Shown: positions 11,644 to 21,826 of the stretch, piece after piece
How the letters are laid out: every line of letters starts with the position of its first letter
Numbering within the stretch: position 1 is the first letter of the stretch
From: Ampelomyces quisqualis
Taxonomy: Eukaryota > Ascomycota > Dothideomycetes > Pleosporales > Phaeosphaeriaceae
DNA length: 64,000 nt
NCBI GenBank assembly: GCA_018398575.1
Contig: JAGTXZ010000018.1
Coordinates: 62,001-126,000, forward strand
Reading direction: 5' to 3'
Translations under genes and position numbers: made by a program
Notes under the pieces: model-generated
Told to the model about the DNA's origin: nothing
Seen by the model: the letters and a program-made list of their open reading frames with translations, nothing else
Databases searched by the model: none

Positions 11644-12498
11644 ATGCGCTTCCAAGACCTGACTGCGCTCGCTACTATGTATACTCACCTCAGCCGTCGT
11701 CTCTCAAACAACCCCCCCTTACAATTTCAGCATCCCGCCTATGCTCCGCTTCCAATGCCCCCAACTCGTCATCGAATGCATATCGACCCTCTCGTCAACC
11801 CCTCACTCATTCCCTCGCCCCATCTTCACCAAATCGTTGCCGGCAACTCCTTCAGTGCTTTGCTCTCGCACGACTTTTCATCCCAATCAACATGCACATC
11901 ACGTACCTTCTCTGAAGACTTCAGCAACTACTGAACCGCAGTTCTCTACTTCCGCGCACGCAACGGCACATACAAACGTGTCCCGCAATTCTAAAGTGAA
12001 GGCCTACAAGGCAATGGTGGGATCACAGTATACTACATTCCCGACGCGCTCAACAAGACCAGCGTGACCGCATTCAAGCCTGGTTTCCGCGTGCTCGCGG
12101 GCGACGCTGCATCCAGCACTCCTGTCCCATCTGCTCGGAAGGCCTGCCATAGATGCATGCCCAAGAGCGCAGATGCCATCACGATTAACTGCGGTACACC
12201 TGATAGCCCAGAATTCCCCGCGAAGCCGTGCGGAGGCGGCATTAGGAGCGTGATTAGGTTCCCGACGTGTTGGAACGGTGTTGATCTAGATAGCCCGGAC
12301 CATAAGAGTCATCTGCCGTATACGGTTGATAACATAGTTCACCGTCGCAAGCATGATCCTATCCCAACTTCCGCCTCAAAATTTGATACGAAGCGCTGGA
12401 AGGAGACTGAGACTTGCATTTCCAGACCACATTTGCCACGAAAGGCCTCCAATCCCTCCCGACTCATCATCTTGCCACTGTACCGGCGAGGACTTTGA
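11644..12498 (+). pseudogene. DUF1996 secreted-protein gene, disrupted
   Basis: Pieces of a DUF1996 domain occur in family order but not in one frame. LRFQCPQLVIE (11742-11774) is followed in another frame by IDPLVNPSLIPSPHLHQIV and STCTSRTFSEDFSNY (to 11931). Then come a TGA where the family has Trp, LYFRARNGTYKRVPQF, a TAA, and then GGITVYYIPDALNKTSV, TAFKPGFRVLAGD, IRSVIRFPTCWNGVDLDS and DHKSHLPYT. At least two nonsense codons and one frameshift are therefore present. The C-terminal part after the DHKSH motif is not recognisable. Intact DUF1996 proteins are usually secreted; their biochemical role is unknown. Confidence 0.75.
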
Positions 12499-12838
12499 AA
12501 CATGACATCTGAATAGAACGCTCGAATGCTACTGCAGCAATTGAGTTGAGGTAGTCACTCGAGGCTATCGCGTCGTTGCGAGTTGCGATACATGCAGATG
12601 TCATGTTCGCGATTGGTAGCGTCGACGACATTTGATCATCACTTGTCCAGAAAAAGATGTTGAAATTTTTGAAGCATGCATGAATTCATGCATTCGTGAG
12701 GAACCAACGTTATAGTTATGAAAGTAAAGAAAATGTACAGAAGTAAAGTTCAGCATCATCCATGTCCGCCAACCGATTCTGATCCGAAACAAGAGATCCA
12801 GGTCCTCCCCGTATTCACTGCCGACTCAGTCAATCTGT

Positions 12839-13650
12839 CTAGTTGCCGATCTTGCTGATCAAGAACTGGGGTGCCTCGTTGCTAGCCTCATCGAGGTAAG
12901 CCAAGTGAGCCGGAGTGATGAAAAGACTACCAGTGCAGACGAGATCGCCAGTCTCGCAGAAAACTTTGAGGTTGCTGGCAGGGTAGTTGGGAATGGCGCC
13001 GTTGTTCTGCTGGTTCTTGGTGTAGCCAAAGAGAACGGTACCAACAACCTTGTTGCGGACCGTAGCCTTGAGGTCGGTGATAGCCGCGGCTGCGAGAGCG
13101 GCACCCTGACTGTGGCGGGGTCAATAGTGCGCAGGATGTTAGTTTGGGGGCTAGGCGAACGTACGAGTAGCCGCCAGCGACGATCTTGCTGCTTGGGCAC
13201 TTGGAGCTGGCCAAGTTCAAAAGACGGCCCATCTCCGCGATAGCAGCGGGGGTGGAGCCGCGTGGGAGAGTGTTGGCTGCAAGGGAGGCAGTGTATGGGC
13301 CCCCGACACCTTGGACCCAGACCTGAGCGGCGCCATACTTGTTCTTGAGAGCGTCACCAAGAGGCCCACCCAGCGTGCCCTGAAGCAACATTAGTCAAAG
13401 TCTTGGACCAAGAGAATTGGAGAAGTATATGGAAAGATGTGTGACGTACCAAATTGCCTGTCTCAGTGCTTCCGCGTGCAAAGACCAAAATGGCCTTGGG
13501 GCATGAGCCTGAGCTCCCACTCTCGAGCTCGCTCTTAGAGTCACTCAACTGACGGGCCATAAGAGCTAGCTCGCCATCGGAGGGCTCGGGAGCTGCGATT
13601 GGGGACGCAGCTGCCAGAGCGGCGAGGCATGAAACGGTGAAGAACTTCAT
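12839..13650 (-). CDS. cutinase
   Basis: Secreted serine esterase that hydrolyses plant cutin or related polyesters. Exons 13650-13450, 13379-13165, 13109-12839. Signal peptide MKFFTVSCLAALAAASPIAA is followed by a short propeptide-like region. Motifs: oxyanion-hole region ARGSTETGN, nucleophile elbow GGYSQG (restored only when the second intron is spliced), catalytic Asp in CETGDLVC and catalytic His in TPAHLAYL. Cysteine pairs are in the family positions. Intact by all visible criteria; the short minisatellite at 13722-13795 lies in its upstream region. Confidence 0.92.
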
Positions 13651-13721
13651 GGTGAGGTTTTGGTGATGAGTGCTATACTGGAGTTTGTAGATCCAATGTT
13701 GACACGCGAAAGATGTATAGT

Positions 13722-13795
13722 GAATGTAGAAATAAGTGGATGTAGAAATAAGTGAATGTAGGAAGAAGTGAATGTATGAAGAAGTGAATGTCGAA
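13722..13795. repeat. 16-bp minisatellite in cutinase upstream region
   Basis: Four to five degenerate copies of a 16-bp unit close to AATGTAGAAATAAGTG occur in tandem, 70-145 bp upstream of the cutinase start. Copies differ by single substitutions (GAAGAAGTG in later units). Confidence 0.75.
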
Positions 13796-15932
13796 GCGGT
13801 TGAGATCCGTGGATGCCCTTCTCATAGTGGAGAACTCCAGCCTACTTATATACTCTATCCTCCATTGTTTTTAAGTCTTCGTTGGCCTAGATTGAGGCTT
13901 TGCTCTTCCAAGCACCTACATCTCCAGGGCCTAGCCTGCAAGCCTCACTAGAGCCTCTGCATGTTAACACATCAAGTCAAGACTAAGCGCGTTGATGCGA
14001 TTCCGAGTAAGGCGTTAAGGCACGCACCATGCACAATCGTTTCAGTACGCCGGGGTGCGCGGGTACCACCTACCGTCTTTTCTCGCGAGTAAGACTTTCA
14101 CGCTAGCACCAGCGAGCTAACCAGATCTCGGGACTAAGGCTGGAAAGGGTCCAAAGGGTTGATGTGAAACGTATCATTGGACAAATCACTCGCCGCTTAC
14201 CACCCTCGACTCTAGCGTAAAAGTCCTAGTCACCGAGAAAGTACAGTACCGAAACCTACTTGGCAGCTAGCGACATCTCAGCTCGTTGTGCTCTTCTAAG
14301 ATAGGCAACGCGCTTGCCCCAAGCTTCCACACGAGGCTGACTTTATATAACACTAAAGTGTCGGTTTCAAACTGGTGTACCCAACAGGCCCTAGAATTGC
14401 ATCGGCGAGCTAGCCATGGCAGGATGGATCCGGTGCTGCGGGTGAATTTCAAATGCAAGTGCCACAAAATAATGCTTCTTTGATCCTGCTGTCAGTTCGT
14501 CTTCGGCATTCATTCGAGGCTGTGTAATCAGAAACTTGATCCAGATCGATTGCGGAAAATCTCCCAACGTGATTCGTCGTCTGCTCCCTGTACAATCTAA
14601 GCCACCGTGAGTATGGTAGAGCATGAATGTGGCTTACAGATTCTGTGCCTCAGAATAAGAGAGATATTTGCTTCTTTCTGCCGCAACCAGTACGTCTTTC
14701 TGGGGCGTCAAGCCCCCGTCTCATCCAAGGTCAGGAAGCTACAAGAGACATTAAAACTTGGTACCTCCACCACCACGGCGCAGTTCTTGACACCGCTTGG
14801 CGTTCCGCAGGCTCGTGCTAATCGCTGTCCAGAGCCATGGCGCACTAAGCAACGCCCTGTGGCTACAGCTGAAACGTGGTGGTTGAAACTGAGATACACG
14901 AATACATGCAGTCCTCATTTGACTGCATCATGAGTCTGTTGACGTTCTAATATAACGTCTCTCTGTATGACTTTTGAGGTTCGAGCGACGGCTGGCTGCT
15001 TTTTTCTAACCCTAATGTTTCGGTTGCGCAACCTATGGTTTACACTGTACCTTGGCCCAGATAATTTACGCTAGTTCTGGCACTCCTTGAACGAAACCTT
15101 GCGGTGGCAAGCATTGAGTGCGTCCTCGAAAGACAGGAGTCTTGATTGAAGACGAGAAAGGTCTCTTGCCTTGCACTCTACACAGCATACAGCTGATCCA
15201 TTGAACAAGAAGCTCACCATATACAGGGCACGTTTCCTGCGTCAGCACATGGTATTGAAGCCTCCGCATAAATTTTGATTTTGATATCTCTCTCCCGGCA
15301 CCGGTCAATAGTCAGGAGATCGCAATATGCTCATTGGGAGTACACCAAAAACTTAGTATCTGAATGCCGGTGTTACTTGGCTTTCGGTACATCTGGCATA
15401 GCGAATGGTTTTTGGTTCCCCACGTAAAGTTTCTGGGGTTTGCAATCCGGGACTTGCAGTTCTCAGTGAGAATCATTTTGGCATATTGAGCCTGGTTGTA
15501 GACCGTGACACCATTAATCCATCCGCGGCTGGTCTTGAGATATAGCCGTGACATTTTAATAACCACAACTTTGCGCCGGATACTACAACAAGCATTTGTG
15601 CATTACTCAGGGTGCGGGATGATACAGCTCGAGGCAGGATGGGCAGGCCCCTTTAAATGGTCAGGAGATCGTCGGGATGATGCGTTTCTATGGACCTGTA
15701 GAAGCGACATACCTGGGCTTCCTTGTCAACCTAAAATCATGCAATAATAGGAAGCGCGGGTTGTGAACAACCAGGAATAGCGAACTCAGACGCGGTTTGA
15801 TGGTCTGGGTGGAAAGTGTCGTCGGATGAAGTGGGGCCATCACTTGAGGTTAGCTAAGAAGCAATGGGCCTAGCATTTTTGACCTCGGGACGCAGGCATC
15901 ATCAACACCATCTTGTCCTATCATATCAATGC
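13796..15932. other. long sparse region, no supported gene (2.1 kb)
   Basis: Minus-strand ORFs of 80-84 aa (15066-15308, 15312-15566) and a plus-strand ORF of 108 aa (14607-14933) show no domain or joinable splice structure that I recognise. Codon composition is less biased than in the flanking genes. It may hold decayed accessory sequence. Confidence 0.4.
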
Positions 15933-17501
15933 ATGCTTCGATTGACCAGACATTTCAGCAAATCGTTGGGGATGGCCCACGCACCATTTCAGCCCCTGGT
16001 CGCTGTTGTAGGCGCAACAGGGACCGGTAAATCAGACGTATGAACATGTACTGCTCGCGTGCCCCAAGCTTCTATTGATCATCCAAGGTAGCTCGCCGTT
16101 GATTTGGCGCGGAGATTCGATGGCGAGATTATCAACGGGGATGCTATGCAACTTTATGAGGGTCTGCCGATCATCACCAACAAGATTGCTCCGGAAGAGA
16201 TGAAGAATGTACCACACCATCTGCTTGGCTGCATCGGCTTGCGGGAGGAGACCTGGACCGTGGGAAAATTCGTGAAAAGAGCTCTCAGCGCGGTAAGTGG
16301 CCAACCAAGATCTCATTATGGTAAAGCTGATATAGACCAGATTGAAGAGATTCGTGTTCGGGGCAAGCTTCCAATTTTGGTCGGAGGCACCCACTACTAT
16401 ACGCAATCGCTCCTGTTCCATGATGCGCTCTCATCAGAGCCAGGCTTGAATACAGAGCAGAATGGCGACCAATTCCCTATACTCAAAGAGCCAACTGAAA
16501 CCATCCTTGCCAAACTCAAGGAAGTCGATCCAACCATGGCAGAACGCTGGCACCCAAACGAGAGGCGCAAAATTCAGCGATCGTTGGAAATATTCTTGAA
16601 AACGGGCAAACCCGCGTCTCAGGTCTACGGCGAGCAGCGACTGAGGTCAGAGCGTTCACCGGCAGCATCAGATAAATTGGCTACAGGTAGCATGACCAGC
16701 ATGCGTTTTGCGACTTTGATACTCTGGGTGCATGCTGGTAAAGAAATTTTACATCAACGGCTTGACAGACGCGTCGATAAAATGCTCGGGAGAGGCCTAT
16801 TGGACGAGTTGGAAATGCTGGCGAAGTTCAAACAAGAACACGAAGCGAAATCAGGAACAACTGTCGACCAAAGTCGCGGCATCTGGGTGTCCATTGGATA
16901 CAAAGAGTTCTTGGACTATCGAAAGGCATTGACCGAACCTGAACTCTCTGCAACCGACTTGCAGCAGCTCAAGACCAAGGGTATCGAGAAGACGCAGTCT
17001 GCCACACGGCAATACGCGAACCGTCAGCTCAAATGGATCCGCATCAAGCTTCTCAATGCGCTCATCAGGGCAGGTCAGCAAGGCAATCTGTTCCTAGTCG
17101 ATGGCACAGACCTCACCAAATGGGAAGAAAACGTGGTGCAGCCGGCGTTGCGAGTCGCCGAGCAATTTCTCGCCGGACAAGCACTTCCTTCACCCAGTTC
17201 ATTTTCATCGACCGCAGCTGAGATGCTTCAACCAAAGCGCAGCTATGATCTTGGTCAGCGCCCTGATTTGTGGCAAAAGAGGGTTTGTGCAACTTGCGGG
17301 ACAGTCGCGGTCACGGAGAACGATTGGGCCTTGCACGTCAAGAGCCGCGGGCACAGGAGAGCTGTTGGAATTGAGAAGAAAAAGAAGAACAACAATGAAG
17401 CGGCCAAGCCGAGCTTAAAAGAGTTACAGGGTGATTTAGTCGACGTGCTAGAGGACCACCTGCACACTTTCCTAGAAGACGAAGCCATGAGATCGGATTA
17501 G
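15933..17501 (+). CDS. MOD5: tRNA dimethylallyltransferase (i6A37)
   Basis: Transfers dimethylallyl to A37 of tRNAs reading UNN codons, in cytosol, nucleus and mitochondria. Exons 15933-16037, 16092-16292, 16341-17501. The first join creates the P-loop region VVGATGTGKSDLAVDLARRF; then GDAMQLYEGLPIITNK, VPHHLLG, and, across the second join, IEEIRVRGKLPILVGGTHYY. The C-terminus has the eukaryote-specific matrin-type zinc finger CATCGTVAVTENDWALHVKS followed by RGHRR. The second intron (48 nt) is a multiple of three without a stop, so it hides inside the frame. Two Mets (15933 and 15972) could yield mitochondrial and cytosolic forms, as known for yeast Mod5. Confidence 0.9.
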
Positions 17502-17805
17502 CGAACGAAAATCACGGAATCCAGACGTCTACCGACATCCTGTGGCTTTGAAGTACATGATATTGTGAACGACTCTTTGTCAGAAATGCCAGTCCTGAGT
17601 GAATGGTTGAGGGATTACTAGTTCAGGACCTGAATAGCGACAAAGCTTGGCAAGCACCAGAACACCTTCATATATTGCCCGACCGCACTCCGACTGCGCT
17701 GCAAGCGCTGATCTCGAAATTCGTCTCTTGGGCACTCTAAATCACAGCCACCGCGCAAAGTTCCTGCACGCCTCGATCGCTGTCCCGCTTTTCGACTACC
17801 GCACG
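17502..17805. other. intergenic, no gene seen
   Basis: Spacer between MOD5 and the UstYa-like gene; presumably the latter's promoter and 5' leader. The frame of the next gene is open upstream to 17647 but without family-like sequence. Confidence 0.4.
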
Positions 17806-18716
17806 ATGCCGTTCAATTACGCAAAAGTCGACTTCGAGGGCGCCGAACACAGTCAGTCCAGCATAGAGCCTGTTCACACTCATGCTGAGCGCGGAAGATC
17901 AACAATGTGGTCAAAGATGTTCGACAGCTTGAGGCTCATGCGGTGGCTGGCGGCTTTCTCCCTGCTGTCCGCAATGCTTGTTTGCCAGATATCGATCTTG
18001 CGTAGACAGCCCGTATCTTACCCAATTGGCAGCGAGATGAACGGTCTTGTGCCTCACTGTGAGTTCTCAGCACACTGTTGCGCGTGGAGTCGCTGTCGTA
18101 AAGCTCGACATTATAACGCTAACCATGGAGCAGTCTCGCATGAGCAGAAAATCTTTCGCGCGGACGAGCGCTACGCCTCTGATCATACTACCCCAGAATC
18201 AATCAATGCGACCAAGAAGAATTGGATGGACTTGATGCCTCGTACGTGCACTTCCAATAGATTGATTACCAGCACAGCTCTCCGTAAGTTACTAATGCAC
18301 ACACAGCGGGCGGCGGCTTCCTGGACGTACAAGACTATACTTCGCATACCCTTCCACCTCCAATGCACTTCGATCAAAACCCGGGCGGGCAGATCTATTC
18401 TATCGCCGTATTCCACGAACTGCACTGCCTCATGCACCTATCCAGCTACGTTGACCAACTCGTCATGCAGATCCGTAACAAAGACTTCACGTTGGATGAG
18501 AGCGATGTTGGGCATAACGATCACTGCTTCAACTACATACGCAATGCTCTCATTTGTTGCGGCGACACTACATTGGAGGGCCAGAGCCAAGCGAAGATGT
18601 TTGAGCATATTGCGGGGACGGATGGTACGGGTGCTGTTCATGTTTGTCGGAATTACGACGAAATTAGTGCCTGGGCGACGAAACACCGAATTACCGATAA
18701 GAAGGAGGCTTTGTGA
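17806..18716 (+). CDS. UstYa-like (DUF3328) oxidase-family protein
   Basis: Exons 17806-18058, 18134-18241, 18307-18716. A cytosolic N-terminus is followed by one membrane segment (MRWLAAFSLLSAMLVCQISI), then PHFSHEQKIFRADERYASD, KNWMDLMPPGGGFLDV and the two HxxHC motifs that define the family: FHELHCLMHL and GHNDHCFNYIRNALICCGDT. UstYa proteins are membrane-anchored oxidases that cyclise ribosomal peptides (ustiloxin, phomopsin) or act in other secondary metabolism. No precursor-peptide gene or other biosynthetic gene is visible nearby, so the substrate is unknown. Both HxxHC motifs are intact. Confidence 0.87.
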
Positions 18717-19380
18717 TGGCCGTACGCTCCCTTCACAATCAGCCGGTGAACCCGATAGTGAAGCAGCACTTACTCTCAGCACAGCACGGACTTGGTCATC
18801 GGCAAGCTGTTATTTTCTTACCTGTGAATGATTTCACGAGCACTCGCTAGTACAGACACACAATTATTTTCCTTCTAATATAAATCATCTGTTTCGTTCT
18901 CATGCATCATTTCAAGTCATGGCAGAGTGGCAAGCTGGCCAGGAAAGTCGCGCAACAACTCAGTCTCATCGAATGGTCAAGTTGGCTGTACCTAGAGATG
19001 AAAGAATTCTGAGAAAGAAGCAAAAAGCCGATCAAGTCTTGCTGTGGTCGAAGTTGATTCACTCGTAGGGCTCTCCCCTGGCGCTCAGCCCACAGATGCG
19101 CCCAGCAAGACGACATCCTCGATCTCCAGGTGACGTAAGCAAGACATGATGAGTCGTCATACACCGTTTCTTGACCGTTCCGCGATCATGTTACTCTTTC
19201 ATGGTCGATTCGAGCTCATCACATCGATATGTTCAAGTCTTGGTAAATTACAAGGGGCCCCTCGTGACAGCGAAGCGGACCAAAACATGTAAAGCATCGT
19301 CGCAAATACATGCACCTCACTGTCGATGCTAGTCGCCCAAAAAGTCCATCATCGCTGTTTGCCCACATAGTCCGCAGCCA
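18717..19380. other. intergenic, no gene seen
   Basis: 3' flank of the UstYa-like gene. Short ORFs only; no Kex2-site-repeat ORF that could be a peptide precursor. Confidence 0.4.
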
Positions 19381-19860
19381 TCAGTCATAACGATAAGCTA
19401 AAAGTCTCCCACACTGCTTGTGTTCAAGCCAACGAAGGGCAAGAGCCACTTGTGCGCCAAATATGGGATACAGCTGCATTATGGTCTCAAAGTAAGCGGT
19501 GGCGATGTAGGCCACGCGAGTGCTGTGAACCACAGATGCGGTCCTTCTACCCTCAATGCCATCGACACTATCGCCAGGTTCGCAGTGCGTATGCATGGCA
19601 GCTTGCAGCAATTCGACCTCCGCGTCTTCTGTGGTCTTGAGCACATATTGCGCACGATTTGGGCGGCGGGCACGTAGATCTTGGGGACGTTGTGCTTGTT
19701 AGCAACTGCGTAAATACCAATAGGCATGATGACGCGCAAGGTTTTTAGCCGGCGTTGGCGGTGGTGGAGAGGACATTGAAGTCTTTCGCGTAGTCGTTGG
19801 TGTACATGGACTTGGGGAGGAACTTGAAGTGGCTGGGGTCCTAAACTTTGTGAGTGTGCG
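19381..19860 (-). pseudogene. possible BTB-domain-like remnant
   Basis: Reading the minus strand, three frames carry consecutive protein-like segments: HFKFLPKSMYTNDYAKDFNV (then a stop), IYAVANKHNVPKIYVPAAQI, and LKTTEDAEVELLQAA onward to a TGA at 19381. The middle segment resembles the 'ALAEKYDIP' helix that follows the BTB core in fungal BTB proteins. No GT-AG join reconciles the frames, so decay is the simplest reading. The family call is tentative. Confidence 0.3.
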
Positions 19861-20187
19861 GAGCTCTTAGCGGGTACTGACCTTGCAGTTACTAATAAAT
19901 ATAAACAAAAGGGCTCAGATCCCACAGAAAGCACAGGCTTGTGGGCGTTGAATTCGTGTATGCTTACCGTTGTGGATCTGCTTGATCTTGACGTCCGCTG
20001 AAGGCCGGATTTGTGACCAGTCTTGAAAAGTGAAGGTTAGCAGGATAGTAGCTTACAAAATTATGTAGCAAGCATAATTAAAGGCGATGTACTTGTCCGA
20101 AGCTATATTGGACCACATAACAGGCTATAATTGAGTTGGGTCCGGTGAGTGGAAGCGGGGAGGGTTCAGGGAAATCATGATGCTTTG

Positions 20188-20592
20188 TCACTGCAAATGT
20201 ATATACGATATATCATTGTGTTTGGCCAAGGTATGAAGGTCAAAATACTTATGGTCTAGCATTCGCCTTTCTGGGAACTGCTCCCTGAGCTCCTTGGTCC
20301 GCACTGCTTCACGATAGCGCCAATTGTTCTTGCTCCCAGGCCGCAGCTTCTCGACGTCTGATACACTTATTTCAAAGAAATTTAGGACGAACCTGTTTGT
20401 CGAGGTGATGTTGCGGAGGAATCGGCCCAGATGAATCGCATCTTCTTCGCCACATCCAGTGAAGCTATGCTCCAGCCAAACGGACTGCAGGCAGCAGCGT
20501 GTTACTGTGAGCGGTGATGACTGTGAAAAGGTCACCACTGATAAATCTCCGTTCCGCAGACATGTTCTACAGCTGCGACAGATACTCCCCAC
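20188..20592 (-). CDS. unrecognised 134-aa ORF
   Basis: Open frame ending ...AKHNDISYIHLQ with a protein-like middle (VWLEHSFTGCGEEDAIHLGRF, ISVSDVEKLRPGSKNNWRYR). I do not recognise a family. It stops about 200 bp from the TIR element and could be the tail of a gene disrupted or bounded by it; it could also be spurious. Confidence 0.25.
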   Translation of the reverse strand: MGSICRSCRTCLRNGDLSVVTFSQSSPLTVTRCCLQSVWLEHSFTGCGEEDAIHLGRFLRNITSTNRFVLNFFEISVSDVEKLRPGSKNNWRYREAVRTKELREQFPERRMLDHKYFDLHTLAKHNDISYIHLQ

Positions 20593-20788
20593 GTAGCGGC
20601 AGTTTCGTGCTGTTTATGCCAGACCCTTACCCGGATGGTCTATCGTATGATGCTAGAAGGCCTGTTCGAAGAATTAGAACGTTAAGTTCCACAATGAAAT
20701 CAATTTATGCTTGCGATTTGTTCATTTGCCAGCCAGCTCTATCATCAGATCCTTGGAGTAGGATTGTGAGCAAAGAAAGCACTAGGGT

Positions 20789-21355
20789 ACAAATGCGGTG
20801 TTAAATACCCAGCGCGGTGTTAATATACACTGTAGTATTGTGTAAATTCACTCCTTTACACCGCACGTAGGGGATATTTACACAGCTCTAGTGTATATTA
20901 CACTGCAGCAGTGTTTTTTACCTGCTACTTTTATTAGTATACATGTTTTTTTAAGTTTTTTTATATTAATTTAATTAGTATGTAAAATTTTAGTGTTTAC
21001 TACTAAGACTTTTTCTTACTTATTTCTAAACCCTCTTTATCTCTACTAATCTTTTACCTTTTCTTTTACTCTCTCTTTTTAACCTACTAAACCTTAGATT
21101 TTAACCTGCGCATGTAGTAAATAATCCTCTCTGCAGGTTATAAACAAGTAATAACTAATAACAAGAAAAAGATAAGATTAAACAAAGAAGAAACAGATTA
21201 ACTAGATGAAAATAATAAAGTCTAAAATAGTAAATAATTACTGTGTATATTTACCTAGATTGTGTAAATATAGACGACTTTGCGGTGTTTCTAGGGGAAA
21301 TTCTGCGGGGTTTTTTTGCATGGTTCTAGGCGGGGTATTCAACACCGCATTTGTA
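20789..21355. mobile_element. MITE-like AT-rich TIR element, TA-flanked
   Basis: Left end TACAAATGCGGTGTT (then AAATACCC) at 20789; right end is its inverted copy, GGGTATT followed by CAACACCGCATTTGTA, ending 21355. Over 23 nt there is a single mismatch. Both ends carry TA, consistent with a TA target duplication as in Tc1/mariner/pogo elements. Subterminal GCGGTGTT/AACACCGC copies and GTGTAAAT-type motifs recur inside. The roughly 300-bp core is extremely AT-rich and has no ORF, so it is non-autonomous. Confidence 0.8.
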
Positions 21356-21826
21356 ACGCAGTAAAGGCGCTGCTTGAAAATCGGCACATTGCCAAGAGGA
21401 GCAGTTTCTGGCCACGACATAGGCGCTATCACATGATACTTCGGCTGAACGCTGACTATATTCACGCGCTTCAACATCACGCCTGCCTGTGGGAGAGAAA
21501 CTTGAAGTAACGGCAACAAGCTGAATCCCAAGCGACCCGCAGTCATTCCCATTCTGGAGTCGACGGGAGAGTATTGGCCTGCTACCCCATCAACAACGCG
21601 CATTGACTTTACGGACTTCATCCTCCGCTTTCAGCATGCACCGGACGCGCACATAACGTATAGGCGCCTGTTCGTCATCATTTGAAAATTAACGGCATTA
21701 GATGTAGACCTGGGCTCTTATCAAATAAATCATCTATAAACAATTCCTTCTACGTGTGTGCGTTCGATCAAGCATACTGTCCACACTTTCGGCATGTCCA
21801 TGGACAACAATTCATTTCGCCTTAGT
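21356..21826. other. flank of the TIR element, no supported gene
   Basis: The minus-strand frame 21621 downwards (MKSVKSMRVVDGVAGQYS...) runs through to the element edge and, if the element is removed at the TA, continues to a stop near 20725. No domain is recognised, so this is only suggestive of an interrupted gene. Confidence 0.25.

Noticed and set aside
15001..15020. telomere-like AACCCTAA
   Set aside because: Single occurrence inside TTTTTTCTAACCCTAATG; not a tandem array.
18717..21826. RiPP precursor for the UstYa-like protein
   Set aside because: Looked for a signal peptide plus repeated Lys-Arg-bounded cores on both strands; none visible.
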